In this document: piece after piece, positions 32,450 through 45,470 of the stretch
How the letters are laid out: every line of letters begins with the position of its first letter
How positions within the stretch are numbered: position 1 is the stretch's first letter
Assembly (NCBI GenBank): GCA_035235625.1
Contig: CP141140.1
Coordinates: forward strand, 37,939,351 to 38,003,350
Source of the DNA: Saururus chinensis
Taxonomy: Eukaryota > Streptophyta > Magnoliopsida > Piperales > Saururaceae
Reading direction: 5' to 3'
DNA: 64,000 nucleotides
Notes under the pieces: model-generated
What the model saw: the letters and a program-made list of their open reading frames with translations, nothing else
The model's database searches: none
Told to the model about the DNA's origin: nothing
Program-made: the position numbers and the translations under genes

Positions 32450-33723
32450 GCTCTCGCTAGCAAGACACAATAGCTATGGCCACACCTGGCTCTAGCCAGA
32501 CGCTATAGCCACGGTTAGCCATGGCCATGTTTGGCAGAGCTGCGGTGGCTGCCCCATTTAGCCGGTAGCAAGCGAAGAAAAAACAAGAGAGAAAAGAGGG
32601 TATGCCTAAGTAATTATTTATTTTTTATTGGGGTTTGCAAGTAATGGGGGGCTATGAGGAAATAATAAGAGAGAAATTACAACGTTCATATAATAATGAT
32701 GCATTGGAGCACTTATTGTATGGGCAATTAGGAGAAGAGGAAATGTACTGTAAGGGCGAATGGGAGAAAAGTAAAGTAAAACAAGTTTACATTGTAACGG
32801 ATGACAGTCTATAGGTGAAAGATAGACTTGAAAATAAAGCTTAAACTGAATAGAAATCAAAACTCCAAAGATCTCATTACTAAAGCTGAAGTTACATAGT
32901 CATAAAGATTAAAGAGGATGTCTAGTCACATTAATAAGACAAAATGAAGTTAAAGCTATATTGTTGGGCTTTGTTTTTGTAATAAAATATCAAGTAGCCT
33001 AACTGTCTCAATTGACATTATTTTGGGCTTTTAAAACTATTTGGATAATAGATCTGAGTCAGAATACCCATTAAACTATAATTTTAAGTGGCTAAACCAT
33101 TGGATGACCTATAGATAGACGGTAAAGATTCTAGAGTTCTTAATAATGATTTTTTTGGTTTAGTTATAAATATACCATTAGATATCCTAATTTAGTGCCT
33201 TAAGCGAGTTTACTCTCAGTTAAGTTCTAAACCAAAAATTCATTGTAATTCTAAAGAGGATTAGCATAGGATTAAGCTTCATTGAAGATTCTAATGGCAA
33301 TATATATGCCTAAAGCCTTGTATTATATTCTATGATATATGACTTATTAAGAATCACTATGGTATGTTTCTTAGGTCACGTGTGGTACAAAGGGCAGGGA
33401 AGCCACATGGTTCAGCAAGATTTGGGGCTGATGATCAGACAGATAGAAGTTAGTTTTGATGTGGCCAAATTTGTGGATGTGTTATCCAGTGATTAGGGTG
33501 ATTGAAGTCCGCTTGGTAGTTAGCACTTTCTTCGGCCAAACAGACGATTGGGGCTTTAGTGTAAAAAAAAGAAAAATCGTAGGAGGGTCACGTGGTCCCA
33601 CATAAAAGGAATTAAATTTTAGTGGGCCCTCCCCCGCAGGTCCATAGCTGGATCTAACGCGGTCTGTTTTGATAAGCTTTCCCAATGGAAAGAAAAAGTA
33701 ATAGGCGACTGGGAGTCTAGGAA

Positions 33724-33752
33724 GATGTAATGGGTGGTGGACCCATTACATC
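33724..33752. repeat. Hairpin with perfect 12-bp arms
   Basis: GATGTAATGGGT (33,724-33,735) and ACCCATTACATC (33,741-33,752) around a 5-nt loop. An outer pair, TAGGCGACTG (from about 33,703) and CAATCGCCTA (to about 33,778), also matches at 9 of 10 positions, leaving an unpaired bulge between. Confidence 0.8.
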
Positions 33753-34044
33753 ACTGAAGTAGTTAAGCAATCGCCTAACTGTCAAAAGAAAAAACCCCAC
33801 TTAAGCGCTTAAATGTTTGCTTAAAAGTTATGTAGCAACTTTTCTACACAATCCCATCTAGTTGTCAGCCATTTTACTTTGACTATAACAAGCAAACAAG
33901 TGTGGTTGAATCCAAATTCAATGGAGAACGTATATGACAAGGCAGGCCGAGTAGATCAAAACCCGCCAAGCGCATGAAAACAAGTCTTAAAAAAAATAAA
34001 AAACCTATTATATTATCTTTTTATTTATAATTAGTTAATAAACA

Positions 34045-34225
34045 CTCTTTTTATCTCATATTAATAGTTCTATTTAAAAAAATAATTTATCCTGTATTAA
34101 TAGTTTTATTTGGATCAATTTAAATTATTGATCATTTAAAAAGTATCTCAGAATTTTAATTTTTATTCTCCTAGCTGTAAGTCATATTAACTAATAAAAA
34201 TCGCTATTTTTCTAAATGGAGGGAG
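34045..34225. mobile_element. Decayed Stowaway-like MITE
   Basis: The right end AAATGGAGGGAG followed by TA matches the Stowaway terminus; the left end CTCTTTTTATCTCATATTAAT is a degenerate version of its partner. The core is about 180 bp and AT-rich, with no ORF. Confidence 0.5.
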
Positions 34226-36794
34226 TATAAGAAAACTCGGCTCATTCCCAGCAATTAATCTTTCATGAAGGCTATTATATATATAAAAAAAACTTTCATG
34301 AAGTGTTTGTATGAGGCGTCTAGTTAGGATTCTTACATGTGTTCTACCGGATATTCAAGTCAAAACATTACATTGAGAAGTGTATTTGAAGTTACCACAT
34401 GCTTAACACCATTATCAATGCACAAAGCCCCAACCACACCAAACTTGAACTCCATACTTTTAGGATATACATGGCCTATTATAGAAACGTGGAAAGCCAT
34501 CCACCACCAATCTCTAGTTAATGACCAGGAACAGGGAAGTTTCCTGGTCACCTGCGCATGATTCCTTTCATATATATCCATTATCCATTGTTTCTTCTTG
34601 CATGCTTCAAGTTATTGTTTTTAATATGGACGAGTCCATTGTCACAGCATGCCCACCGAATCACCTAAGAATATCAAATGAGATAAGATTCAAGTCTCTC
34701 TCTCTCTCTGTAGCTTCAAGGCGTAAGTAGATAAAAGTCAGGTATGAACGCACCAGAATATTCACTATAAGACGACGGCCGTCACGCTTATGCATGATGG
34801 TCCACTGAGCTTTTGACTCCAATCCCATGCTGTCTTCTTTCATCTCATTTTACAGTGTACAAGCATATTCTCTAAATGCAGTGAATTGGAAGACTTAACG
34901 TGTAAACATATTGCGTGATAATCAGATGGGCAGCTTGTGATTGGGGATTCATCCTTCCATTTGCAAGTGGTTCATCTGGCAACAAGGCAAAGGTCACATT
35001 TCTTCCCAGGACGTTGAATATATGACTTTTGTCTTATTCAAAACTGACGTTATTGGTCTTCTTTTTTAACATATTTAGTTTGAAAGACGGAGATAAATTC
35101 AATATCTCAAATACCCATTTCCATTTTAAAGGAATACCATGATTGACAATGGAAATATTCATTGAACCCGATTGATTCATTCAAATGTCAAAAGGTTATA
35201 ACATGTCTGCAAAATTTTAGGCTCCAATTTCAATATTAGATGAGCAAGGTCCATCTTTCTTGCGGTGGGTTGGTGAGTTTCTAAAAGAATAGTATTTCCT
35301 GGAGAAAGTTAATTCTGACCAGGGCTACATTTGGGGTGAGTCTGCTTTGGGTTTTGTAGGACTTAAGGCCCAACCTAAGATAAGAATCGGGTTTTGTAGA
35401 CCTAACCTGGCCCATGATAGGAATAAAATAAGCCAACAACATAAAAGAAACAAAGATTTTATTTTGGTTGAGTCGGTTCTAAAAATTAAATAAACTAATA
35501 TTATATTAGCTCAGTTCTATCTATGATTAATTATAAAAACTCATACAACTTATTCAAATACGGTTTTTTAGGTTAAATTATTAAGAACTCAGTTAAATTG
35601 GATTGGTTCTTGAGTTTTTAACATGCTAAACTGGACCGACCCAAAAAATATTTAAATATATGTTTTTGACCTAACCGGACCTGAATCAATTTCAAATTAA
35701 TTCTATCTCGGTTGGGTCGAGTTTTGAGCGAAGCCCTAGCTCCACCAAATTTTTGTGAAAATTTATTCAAGAATGGGTTTGCACATACGGCGGATTCAAC
35801 TCATGGCCTCTTGGCATCAAGTCCAAGTCTGTAAGATTTGGTTACAATGGTCAATGCCCATAATGGTCTTCCATTACTTTTCAAATTTAATGGGTAGTCG
35901 TAAAAACATGGTCAATATAGCAAAAATTTACAAAATCAACCAAGTCAAAGAACTGTGATTCATATTTGTTAAAAGATCCTATATATAATCTCATTTCCAT
36001 TAAAGTTTTTAAGTTTTCAACTAATTCGAATGAGTAAATACTACACTACTGCCAGGTTTTATGTGTGAATAACTTAATTTCATTATTTAGAAACCGTTGA
36101 TAAGTGGGGTCCAAAAAAATGAACCCTACTAATTAATGGTATTTGAAAAATAAAATAAGTTTTCCGCATATGAATCTTAGAGTTATTAAAGCATTTTTCA
36201 ATTCGAATTGGGGGTAACAGAGGGTTCACACAAATAAATAAGTGACAAAAACAAAACATAATGGGTACGTAAATTCCCATGTCGTTACGAATGATTTAGA
36301 TATTGACATTTGGCAAGTTTGACAAATGCATCTTTTAAGACTCTAACTTGGAAGGAGTAGTTGGCTTGGAAAAGTCTGGGGAACTTCTGGTATCTTGGTT
36401 AAGGAGGGCTTCAAGAAGTACTTTGTCAAACCAGACAAAAAGAGCCGTCTTCAACTACCAAAGTAGCAACCGCCGCAACTGGTAATGCAGCACTTAAAGT
36501 CCTACCTCTTTCGTTACCATTTGGATCCTTTTAAAATACTTGAGAATCAACGAATAATACTTTAGGGACCAAGTTCACTGCACTGATCGAGGAGCATATG
36601 GCCACAAAACTAGGAACAAAGTGATGTCAAACATAAAAATCTACGGTCAAACAAATAGTATTTTTAATACCACAAGAAATAAAATGAAGGATTAAATAAA
36701 ATAAAAGTGAATGATATTTTGGGAAAAGTTTAGACAAAAAATTGATATCCTTTTTTTTTCCTGGAATAACTAAGTTGAATTAGACTGGCAGTCA

Positions 36795-37279
36795 GAGAGA
36801 GGGAGAGGGAGAGAGAGAGGAGAGAGAAAGAGGGAGAGGGAGAGGGAGAGGGAGGGAGAGGAGAGAGAGAGGGAGAGGGAGAAGAGAGGAGAGAGAGAGA
36901 GAGAAGAGAGAGAGGGAGAGGGAGAAGAGAGGAGAGAGAAGAGAGAGAGGGAGAGGGAGAAGAGAGGAGAGAGAGAAGAGAGGGAGTGAAAGAGAGGGAG
37001 AGAGAGGAGAAAGGGAGTGAAAGAGAGGGAGAGAGAGGGTGAGGAGGGAGAGAGACAATGAGAGAGAGTGTGTTATGAGAGAGGAGAGGGAGATTAATAA
37101 AATTTTAATTTTTTAAGATTTTTTTCTAAATTATTATATTTTAAAATAATAAAAAATAATTAAAATAAATATTATTAGCAATGTATAAAAATATGTGTCG
37201 CGAATAATATTTATTTTATTTTTAAAATAAATTTATAAAATAAAAAAATTATAAAAATTATAAAAAATTTAAATTAGAG
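36795..37279. repeat. GA-rich/AT-rich tandem unit 1
   Basis: About 300 bp of GAGAGA-rich DNA followed by AT-rich sequence and one hairpin-type word (ATATGTGTCGCGAATAAT). The join GTTATGAGAGAGGAGAGGGA and the AT-rich tail are repeated in unit 2. The open frame on the minus strand (Ser/Leu/Pro only) is a by-product of the repeat. Confidence 0.75.
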
Positions 37280-37712
37280 GAGAGATAGTGTGTAGAGAGA
37301 GAGGAGAGAGATAGAGGTAGAGAGAAATAGGGAGAGAGAGGAAAGAGGAGAGAGAAAGGAGAGAGGGAGAGGGAGGGTAGAGAGAGGGTGAGGAGAGAGA
37401 GATAGGATGAGAGAGAGTGTGTGTTATGAGAGAGGAGAGGGAGATTAATTAAATTTTAATTTTTAATTTTTTTTTTATAAATTATTATATTTAAAAAATA
37501 ATAAAAAAGAAATATAATCAATATTATTAGTGACGTATAAGAAATATGCGTCGCTAATAGGCTAAGTATTAACGACACATATTGTTATGTGTCGCTAATA
37601 CCTAGTCTATTAGCGACACATATTACTATGAGTTACTAATAATATTTATTTTATATTATTTTTATTTTTAAAATAAATTTATAAAATAATAAAAAAATAA
37701 AATTAGAGGAAA
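37280..37712. repeat. GA-rich/AT-rich tandem unit 2 with TAGCGACA hairpins
   Basis: Same order as unit 1 but with a full set of hairpin words (GTGACGTAT...ATGCGTCGCTAATAG, TGTCGCTAATA, TATTAGCGACACATA) at 37,530-37,625, of the same type as the CACTA subterminal repeats at 11.96-12.42 kb. Unit 1 seems to have lost them. Probably a fragment of that transposon family. Confidence 0.7.
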
Positions 37713-39649
37713 TACTAAATAGCCTGCTTACTCACCCTTCTCAAGAAAAAAAGACCAAAAGCAATTGACAAATATTGTAAATTAGAAGTGCCCCTAATTA
37801 ACCAGTGCACACAAACAAGCCAACCTAGAGCTCGCTCTAGAAGTCACAATAGTTTTCTCATTATAGCATTTAACTCTTCCCACCCTGGGAGAAACCTACC
37901 CTTTATGTATGGAAAATCCTATTCATTTGAATAAAAAACCATGCCCTTTTGGATGGATAACTGATTCATTTAAATCCCCGATATGGTTAATCTGGAAACT
38001 ATAGAACACTACAGTTAATAGCAATTAAATACGGTTAATCATGATTTAAGAAATCATTTTCATGATGTATGTGACATGAATCATTCATGAAAAATGATAG
38101 GCATAGACAAGCATATGTAGTCATACAATAAACAACCATATCATGCACGAGACATGATCCATATGTGGTTAATGAGACCATGTAGACATAAGTGCGTGGA
38201 AACATAAATAGTCATGTTCATAAATCAGGGGAAGTTGATAGAGCATAATTCCTACATTATTAATGTTGCATGTGCATAAGCAGTCATACTTCAACATGAT
38301 CATATTATACTATTGACATGTTAGAGACAGGAAGAAATCATCTAAATCCAGCTTAAAAATAACTATAAAGTCAATTTATACTTAGCCGATTGATCGGCCT
38401 CAAGGGGCAATCGATCAGGCTCAAAAGAACCAAAATAGTCTTTTTTGCCATTTAGTCGATTGATGAGCCCTCCAAGGCAATGGATCAGTTGGCAGATCAA
38501 TCGGCTTGACAAGGTGATTGATAGGTTAGCCTACGCTTGTATATTGTTGTTTGGCCGATCGATCAGCCTGACAAGGTGCTCGATTGGTAGGCCAGAAAAG
38601 AAAACTAATCTTTTTATTTGCATGAAATCAATTCAAACCCATCTCAAAATTCAATAAAAATTTATGAAACTTCAAGTAATGAACATCTAACCCTTAGACA
38701 TAATAGATCTAATACAACTCATGCATATTCATGTCAAAACATCATTAAATCACCCCTTTAAGATGATTTAATCTCACACATCCATAAACTTCAAGAACAT
38801 TAATCTACCTACAAATATGATGTTAATACAAATAAAACCTTATCAAACAAAAACCCCCTACCTTAAATCAGATTATAGAACCTTCAATCTTCTCCCAAGC
38901 TCATGGAATCTCTACCTATCAAATTAGGTCACATTAGCCCTAAGCAAAATTTTACATTTCCATCAAATCGAGATTCAAAATCATAAATAGAAGATAGATC
39001 CATCATCCTCTTGTGCCCAAAATGAAAATCATGAGAGTAGAGGTAAGAAACAAGCATCTAGGGCTTCAAAACATAGGTAAAAGAATGAACTGAGTAGAAG
39101 AAAACATGGAATCCAGTAGAAGAGAAGAAGAACATGAGATTTAACATAAAAATAAAGGAAAACATGGACATATATGAGTGATTTACTTTAGATTAAGCTT
39201 TCCCTTCTTGAGAGAGGGTAGAACTCTCCAAAACCTTTAAAAAATCTTAGCCCACCTAAGTGGGAGGAATAACAAATTTGAGTATTTATACGTAGGATAA
39301 GTAAATGGGCTTGAAATAGGCCTAACAAAGGAATAAGTGAACATACTTAGGAAATTGGCCAAAACAAATATGACAAGTACCAAGCCTCATTTGAAGATCG
39401 GCAGCCCAAGAAGTTTGTGCGACAAAGTTGATGGACATGGGTCTTAGAGTGGGGTCGACTTCCTTTAATACAAGGAATTACATAGAATTTGCAACAATAA
39501 ATGTGGTAACTTGGTGGTTTATACTAGGCACTAATATTTTCTCACTAAAATTTAAATCAAGACTAAGAAAATTTATAATTAAACCAAACCATTAGACATC
39601 ATCAAATCAAACAGTATGCAGTAAATAGTAAAACTTTACTGATCTCACA
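37713..39649 (-). mobile_element. Gypsy-type LTR (LTR4), truncated at its 3' end
   Basis: Read on the minus strand it starts TGTGAGATCAGTAAAG at 39,649 and then GTTTTACTATTTACTG, nearly the same start as the LTR next to the gypsy integrase at 55,438. It has a TATA box (GTATAAATACT, 39,284-39,290), a donor-like AAG|GTAGGG at 38,861 and a decayed CGATCGATC cluster shared with LTR1. The far end is not defined; it abuts the GA-rich units at about 37,712. It begins just after the stop of the Ulp1 remnant of MULE-2, so it probably inserted into that element. Confidence 0.6.
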
Positions 39650-39669
39650 AAAAGCATGTATTGTACAGA

Positions 39670-40100
39670 AGAAATGTGAGTGTTCGTCTTCTCCTACATC
39701 ATATTATTTATCAATAATGCCATGAAGAAGGCATAGACAGATTTGTGGCTTCACCAACATTGCAATTTTCTTCTGTGTGAATAAGGTTTGATAGTTGTTG
39801 TGGCAAGCTTTGTCACATTGTACATCAGGTAGATGTCACAATTTTGGTTTGTCTTTTGCAATGGGAATCTAAGAACCTTTGATAGAAGCCACTTCGTTGC
39901 TCTCTTAATGTCCAAGATATTCTCCATAGTGCCAGCAACATTGATTCTTAGTCTAGCTACCTACATAAGGTGGTGAGGATGGTTACCCTTAAAGGGGTTT
40001 GACCACTTGAATCTCTTCTATTTGCACCGAGTGTTGAGGAGGCTATAAATTTTATTGACATAGGTTGGGTAGAACACACTGTCGGTGTTGTTCATGAGGT
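39670..40100 (-). pseudogene. Ulp1-like protease remnant of MULE-2
   Basis: Translating the minus strand gives FYPTYVNKIYSLLNTRCK, stop, KRFKWSNPFKGNHPHH, then TMENILDIKRATKW, QKTNQNCDIYLMYNVTKLATT and, after another stop, ICLCLLHGIIDK. This lines up without large gaps with FIPIYVKGHFILLIICCKEK, RFRWYNPLKGDHSHH, GMEKALKIKGAHTW and QETNEDCGLFVMYYVVKLV of MULE-1. The catalytic His is lost (KIYSLL for GHFILL), the Asp position is again Asn, and the Cys survives (QNCD). Clearly dead. Confidence 0.72.
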
Positions 40101-40672
40101 TGTTGGTGGTCTTAGTTTGTACATCTAGCTTGTCCTAGTGATACCCAACATTGTAGTAATACTTAATGACATGGTTTCCATGAAAGCATTTTCAATAGAC
40201 ACCAGGAGTTTTTAGATACCTCTTCTCAAGGAGGTTGAAAAACGTATCGATAATATATGCTTAAAAAACATAGTATCCAACTTTAAGGATAAAAACCATG
40301 TTTTTAAGATAAACATGATAAATAAAACATATGTGTTGTCAAAAACATGACAAACACATCATTCATTTTTAAAAACACATAACCATTCCATTATTGTATG
40401 TTTTGTGTGATGTATACTATGCTCATATTACAAAATACATGCCAACAGATATATTGCATGATCAAAAGTGCGATCAATAATAATGTTGTCTATTTATACA
40501 TGTGCTAAACTAAATTCTATATACATACTTAAGACATGATACATTCTTTAAATAGTAGAGACAGATAGGTATTGTCCACCAACAAATCAATTGGCAACAA
40601 TTGGTGAGGGTTTTCCATCCACTTTTTTGTGTGGCCTGATCTTCCCCTGGTAATCTCCATGTGGAACGTGTG

Positions 40673-41126
40673 TTATATGTCAAGGTAATTTGTTAGTTCC
40701 ACTTTCTCATGTGCTTTGCACTTCTCATTCTTTGCATGCTCTTTGACGTTAACTATAGTAACAGTCACCAAAATGCCTTGCCCTTTGGCATTCTCCATTG
40801 TCTTCACCTCTTTAGGCTGATCAGATATTGCTTTTTTAGGGTTGGCCTTACCCAATGCTTCCTCAATGAATTGCATAGCTCCTAGGGTAGCCTTAGAAAA
40901 TGTTCTACAACTTCTATTTTTGAGGTGGTTCCTTATGGGCTAGCCTCATTTCCTCATTGATTTTCTTCAAAAACTTGTGATAAAAGTGTGTTTGACCCTG
41001 ACAACATTTTTTGACACCTTTGGGGTTTTGTCTTCCACTAGCTTTGGTTCTTTTTTTCCCATAAATCAACACTAGATTGTTATTTAAGTTAGTGATAATT
41101 GTGTTATGGATAAGGTAAGGAGTCAT
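40673..41126 (-). pseudogene. MULE-2 linker remnant
   Basis: The open piece 41,126-40,914 contains KRTKASGRQNPKGVKK and FLKKIN, which resemble KRQPQAATKPKKKIGPK and FLLKIN at 15.19-15.29 kb of MULE-1. The next piece (40,876-40,673) is Lys/Glu-rich with no domain. Order and spacing agree with MULE-1. Confidence 0.5.
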
Positions 41127-41639
41127 GTTAGTGTGAATATGATAAAACTCATAAGTTGTCTTTCACTTCCTCTAGTTCTCTCTCTCTCTCTCGCTTTATT
41201 TTTGCATAAATTAATAGTAGATTGTTCTTTTAGTGGGTGATAATTCAGTTATCAATCAAGAAAGGAGTCATGTTAGCATGAATATGATAAAACTCGTAAG
41301 TTATGTTATCAATCACACAATAATATAGAATATTGTGTCATTGAAATACAAAGTCTAACATGTTGTATATAGACACTCGTAAGTCACATTCTCGATTACA
41401 CAACTATATAGATTATCATGTTATTGAAATTATGACAACTAATAGTCATGTACTAAAAAATAGGATAAAATAACCATAATCACAATTTTAAAAGATGTTA
41501 AGGAAGGAGGAACTTATTGGAAATGAAGTATTCCTCTGTAGTGGGTTGTTGAGCTTTTCTTTTCTCTTACATGACAAGTTTAGACTTTGATTTTGATGCA
41601 AGAGAGTTCACCCTCAATAAAAAGGGGGTTGACTTGACT

Positions 41640-42240
41640 TCTTGTCAAGATGGATGATCAAACATTGGAGGAGGGGGTGCTTCTCTATGTTCTAGGAATT
41701 TTGAAATGCCTATTGTGGGAGGACGCAGACATTCAATTGAGTGGCCACATTGATCGGGTTCTTCACTTGTTGTAGCACCACTTGGACATTTTTTGTGTTC
41801 CTACCATGTTGCCCATATATGGAACCCTTCACCAGCATGACATCAAGATTATTGGTCATAACATCTAGGGGCATGACAATGTTTTCTATGATGTTTTATA
41901 TTTGTTGAGATTGGGCTAACATCTGCACCCTAAGCGTATCCACCGTAAATGGCCTCCTCTGGCCTATGATTGAGGGCTTTTAGCACCTTCTTAAGGGTCT
42001 TCTCGGACAGCCTTTGGAAATGATCAAGGAGGTCTCTTCCGGAATAGGCTATATTAACGATATCAAATCCATTTCAGCTGTGATTAAGCATCTCGTCATA
42101 CAACTTCTTCATCATGTGGAGGGCCAACAATTTCTTTTGATTCTTCTTATGAGATGGAAAAAGCTTTGTGGCCTTCTCCACATCTATGATGAACTAAGTC
42201 ATCCCAGGCCACCTCTAGCACCTTAGAGTGGATGTAGGAC
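41640..42240 (-). pseudogene. MULE-2 mobile-domain-like exon remnant
   Basis: The minus-strand nucleotide text aligns with 14.22-14.73 kb of MULE-1 at several blocks, for example GTGGAGAAGGCC near the start and ATGCC..TAGATGTTATGAC in the second half. Stops occur in all frames, and the plus-strand open frame at 42,014-42,226 is only its antisense shadow. Confidence 0.55.
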
Positions 42241-43014
42241 AATTTAGTGCCTATATATTTGTGTGCTAAAAAACCAAAACTAGGTTACCATAATAATTAT
42301 GTTACTAATGCTGTGATAGCAGACATGTCATGTTATGTAAAATATGATAATCTAATAATCGTGTCATTGATAACATGCTAATTAGATAATTGTGTTATCA
42401 ATGACATGCTAATAATGCTATCATCATAGTGGTGACAAGCTAATAAGATATTCTTGTCATTGATGACACACAATGCCTAACACAATATCCCTATAACACT
42501 ATTCCCAACACAACATGTGAAAAATTTGTGTTATCACTAATACAAAGTTTTGTAACTTTAAATTCTTACCCAAAGAACAAATGATGCCCCTTTTAGAATT
42601 CCTACAGTGGCAACGCAATCTTCATCTTTGCTCTTGATGCTTCTAGAGGGCCAAGAGATCCCCCTTTTGATCATTTCGTGAATAAATTATGCCCAATTGT
42701 AGCTCCCCACCTTCTCAAGGTCATAGTGCACTAGCATACACTATGGATAAAAGTACTAAATCTTTATTAGAGACAACATGCTTTCCTTCATTGATCCTCA
42801 ATTTTTGTCTATAATTTTTTAATTTTTTTTTGAATGTTTTTTGAGTTTTTCGACTCTGTTTGATGGAAAACATATATATGGGTAAATATGTAGGCAAGCT
42901 ACACGATAATGGGTTGGGCAGGTTGGGTGAAGGTGAATTAAGCAATCAAGGCAATTGCCATGTGAAGACAAAACCGCAAAAAGGCAGGCTATCCACTCCC
43001 TCTCCTCATTCTTC

Positions 43015-45470
43015 TTTCCCATTGGACGAACCCCCTTCCCCTCTCTCTCTCTTTCTCTCTCTCTTTCTCTACTTGTCCCATATCTCCTTCCTCCTCCTAC
43101 TTTGTTTCATCACCCTGCCATTGTTAATCCTCAATTGAAGCACTTTCAAGTGCCTTGGGAATGACTCATTAAAGCATCCATTTGGGGGGAAATTCACTAC
43201 AACTTGGTATGCTATTAGAGAAACTTTCTATAGTGTTTTTGATGATTTGAGATAGGTTAAATCCAATCCCCATTGTTTTGATGATGTGATTTAAAGCATG
43301 GTTCTTGGGGTTTTGATGATGTGATTTAAAGCATGGTTCATGGGGTTTTGATTCTTAAATTAGGGTTAAAGTAAGAGGCTTTCTTCTTCTCTCTTCTTCA
43401 AGAATCAATTTTTTGGAATCAAATTTCAAGGCAAGTGACTTATCACTTACTGATTGACTTTCTTCTGGATATTTTCATATATGTTTTGAGTGATTAAGCT
43501 TAGGTTTGTTAAATCATATATCAATGGTGATTACTACAAAATTTGAATGACTATTTTTATGTCTTGAGTATTGAAAGCATGATGTTAAAATTTTGTAGTT
43601 GATTCCTCATCTCTATTCATGATTATTCTCCTGAAATATGATGTTGATGAATGCTCTTATGGTAGTATACTTTAGATGCCTTGTGAATAGCATGATTCTA
43701 AATGAGTTAATAATTCCTGGAATTCATTGTGTCCCTGGAATGACCGATTTTGTTTGAGGCATTCCAAGACTCTTTTTTGTATTAAATTTCTCTAAGAGTA
43801 TCAACTCATTACTCTCATTCTGGTAAAAATTTCATAGGATTTCAGGGAGTATTACTTAGTCAAAGAGATCATTTCATGTGTGTGATTCTTGACCAATTGG
43901 CATTGATCTAGATTGTAGACTTCGCTTCAAGGTCTTTTGGGAATAGTCTTACAAAAATTATAGAGATCCATTTTTGTGTCTATTTTTATCTTTACAAATT
44001 TGGGGATTTTTCCTAATCAAATTCAAATTATTAGATTTTTCACAATTTTGTTATTTTGGATTAACAAATTTTCTATTTTGTGTTTCATGAATTTTGTCCA
44101 ATTCATTTAAGCTTTGATAGCCCCTAAAATTTTCAGGGGAAATATTCTTCACGTTATCTATTCATAAAAAAAAAAGTTTTGATTGACTTGGAGTTTTTAT
44201 GATTGGTTTGTGTCAATTGTACTTCTACTATACAAAAATTCTAAAATTGTGCACCCATGTTCAAAATTCCAAATAAAATACATTTTGACGTCAGACCACA
44301 TCCCAAATTTTATTTTTGAGTCTCTGATTGGGTTATGTTCTTGTATCCTAAGTTATGTTTGATTTTGATACTACTAGTGATTTTTCCAAAAACTCGGATT
44401 CAGCTGTTGTCCACAAAAATCAACTTTTTGACCTAACACATATAGTCAAGCACTTTGGTGCATGCAATGTTGTAAAATGGTTTCTAAGCACTTTCAAACA
44501 TTTTTCTTCACCAGTAGTTATTCCACAAGGTCAGATTGGGTTATATTCTTGTACGGGTAACCCAAATAAATTAATGAAATAGTCCAAGTATACTCAAGAG
44601 AACATTGTGATGTGGTATGTAATGCCATTAGGTTTTGTGATGGTTGCAGATGGGCAGTTCGTTAAAATCCCTTGGCTGAGTGTATTGAGTTAACTAGAAA
44701 TAGTTGCTTATATATTTTGTAAATTATGACATGCAATTTACTTAGATAACTATTAGAAGCATAATGCTTTATGTTTGCATTACTATAGATTTAATACTTA
44801 TATGTATGGTTTTTAAAATATAAGAATGTGGTTTAATGTCGGTAAGTTTCTTACTGGGTATAAGCTCACGAGTGTTCTTATTTCCCATGAACTTGTCTAC
44901 TATGAGTACTTGTACACATAGATGTGTTCGACTTTGCATATGTTTAACAAGAAGATTGCAAAGGTTGGCAAAATAATATTTGTCCTTTACGACAAGGGTA
45001 GAAGATTAGTTGTTATTAGAGAATCAGACCCTTATTTAGTCATTTCTTTGATTTTCAAAGTATTGTACTAATTTCCATGAGTGGGATAAATAAGTAGATT
45101 TATTTGCTTTAAGTTGGATTGTCTAATTAAGCATAATTAGTAGTAAATAATTTTTTTACTCAAGTGGGCCATAATGCATTGCTTGCACTCTCCTCTTGTC
45201 ATAGTTTTAGCTCTCAAGGTTGGGGTCATGATACACAACCTCGTCTTGTAAATCCTCTTCTTCTTCTGGCCTTCATTGATTCCATTATTTGTCTTTCCTT
45301 ATGCTATTAATTATTGTCTCTCATATATCTTCTTATTGCCTATAGCGGTAAAAAATTATGTCTGTAATTGTCAACAAAGGGTCATGATCATTCATCTTAC
45401 GTAACTAAGTAACTAAAAAAAAAGACCTTTCAGTTTTTGTAACCACTCAAGTAACCATAAAAAATTCCTG
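43015..45470. other. Unassigned AT-rich block within the MULE-2 span
   Basis: No gene recognised. It starts with a CT microsatellite (43,040-43,070) and has a 38-bp unit in two tandem copies near 43,276-43,350 (GATGATGTGATTTAAAGCAT). The rest reads like LTR or intron sequence without recognisable ends. Confidence 0.35.

Larger units (their letters stand above)
32455..36794. other. Intergenic AT-rich DNA
   Basis: No gene recognised in 4.3 kb. It contains a short GGCCATGG-rich patch where copia-1 inserted (to about 32,580), a two-part hairpin at 33,704-33,778, a decayed Stowaway-like MITE (34,045-34,225), a short CT microsatellite near 34,700 and GGGTTGGGT-type low-complexity near 35,330-35,740. 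Confidence 0.45.

Noticed and set aside
36792..37058. 88-codon Ser/Leu/Pro open frame on the minus strand
   Set aside because: Translation of a GA/CT microsatellite tract, not a gene.
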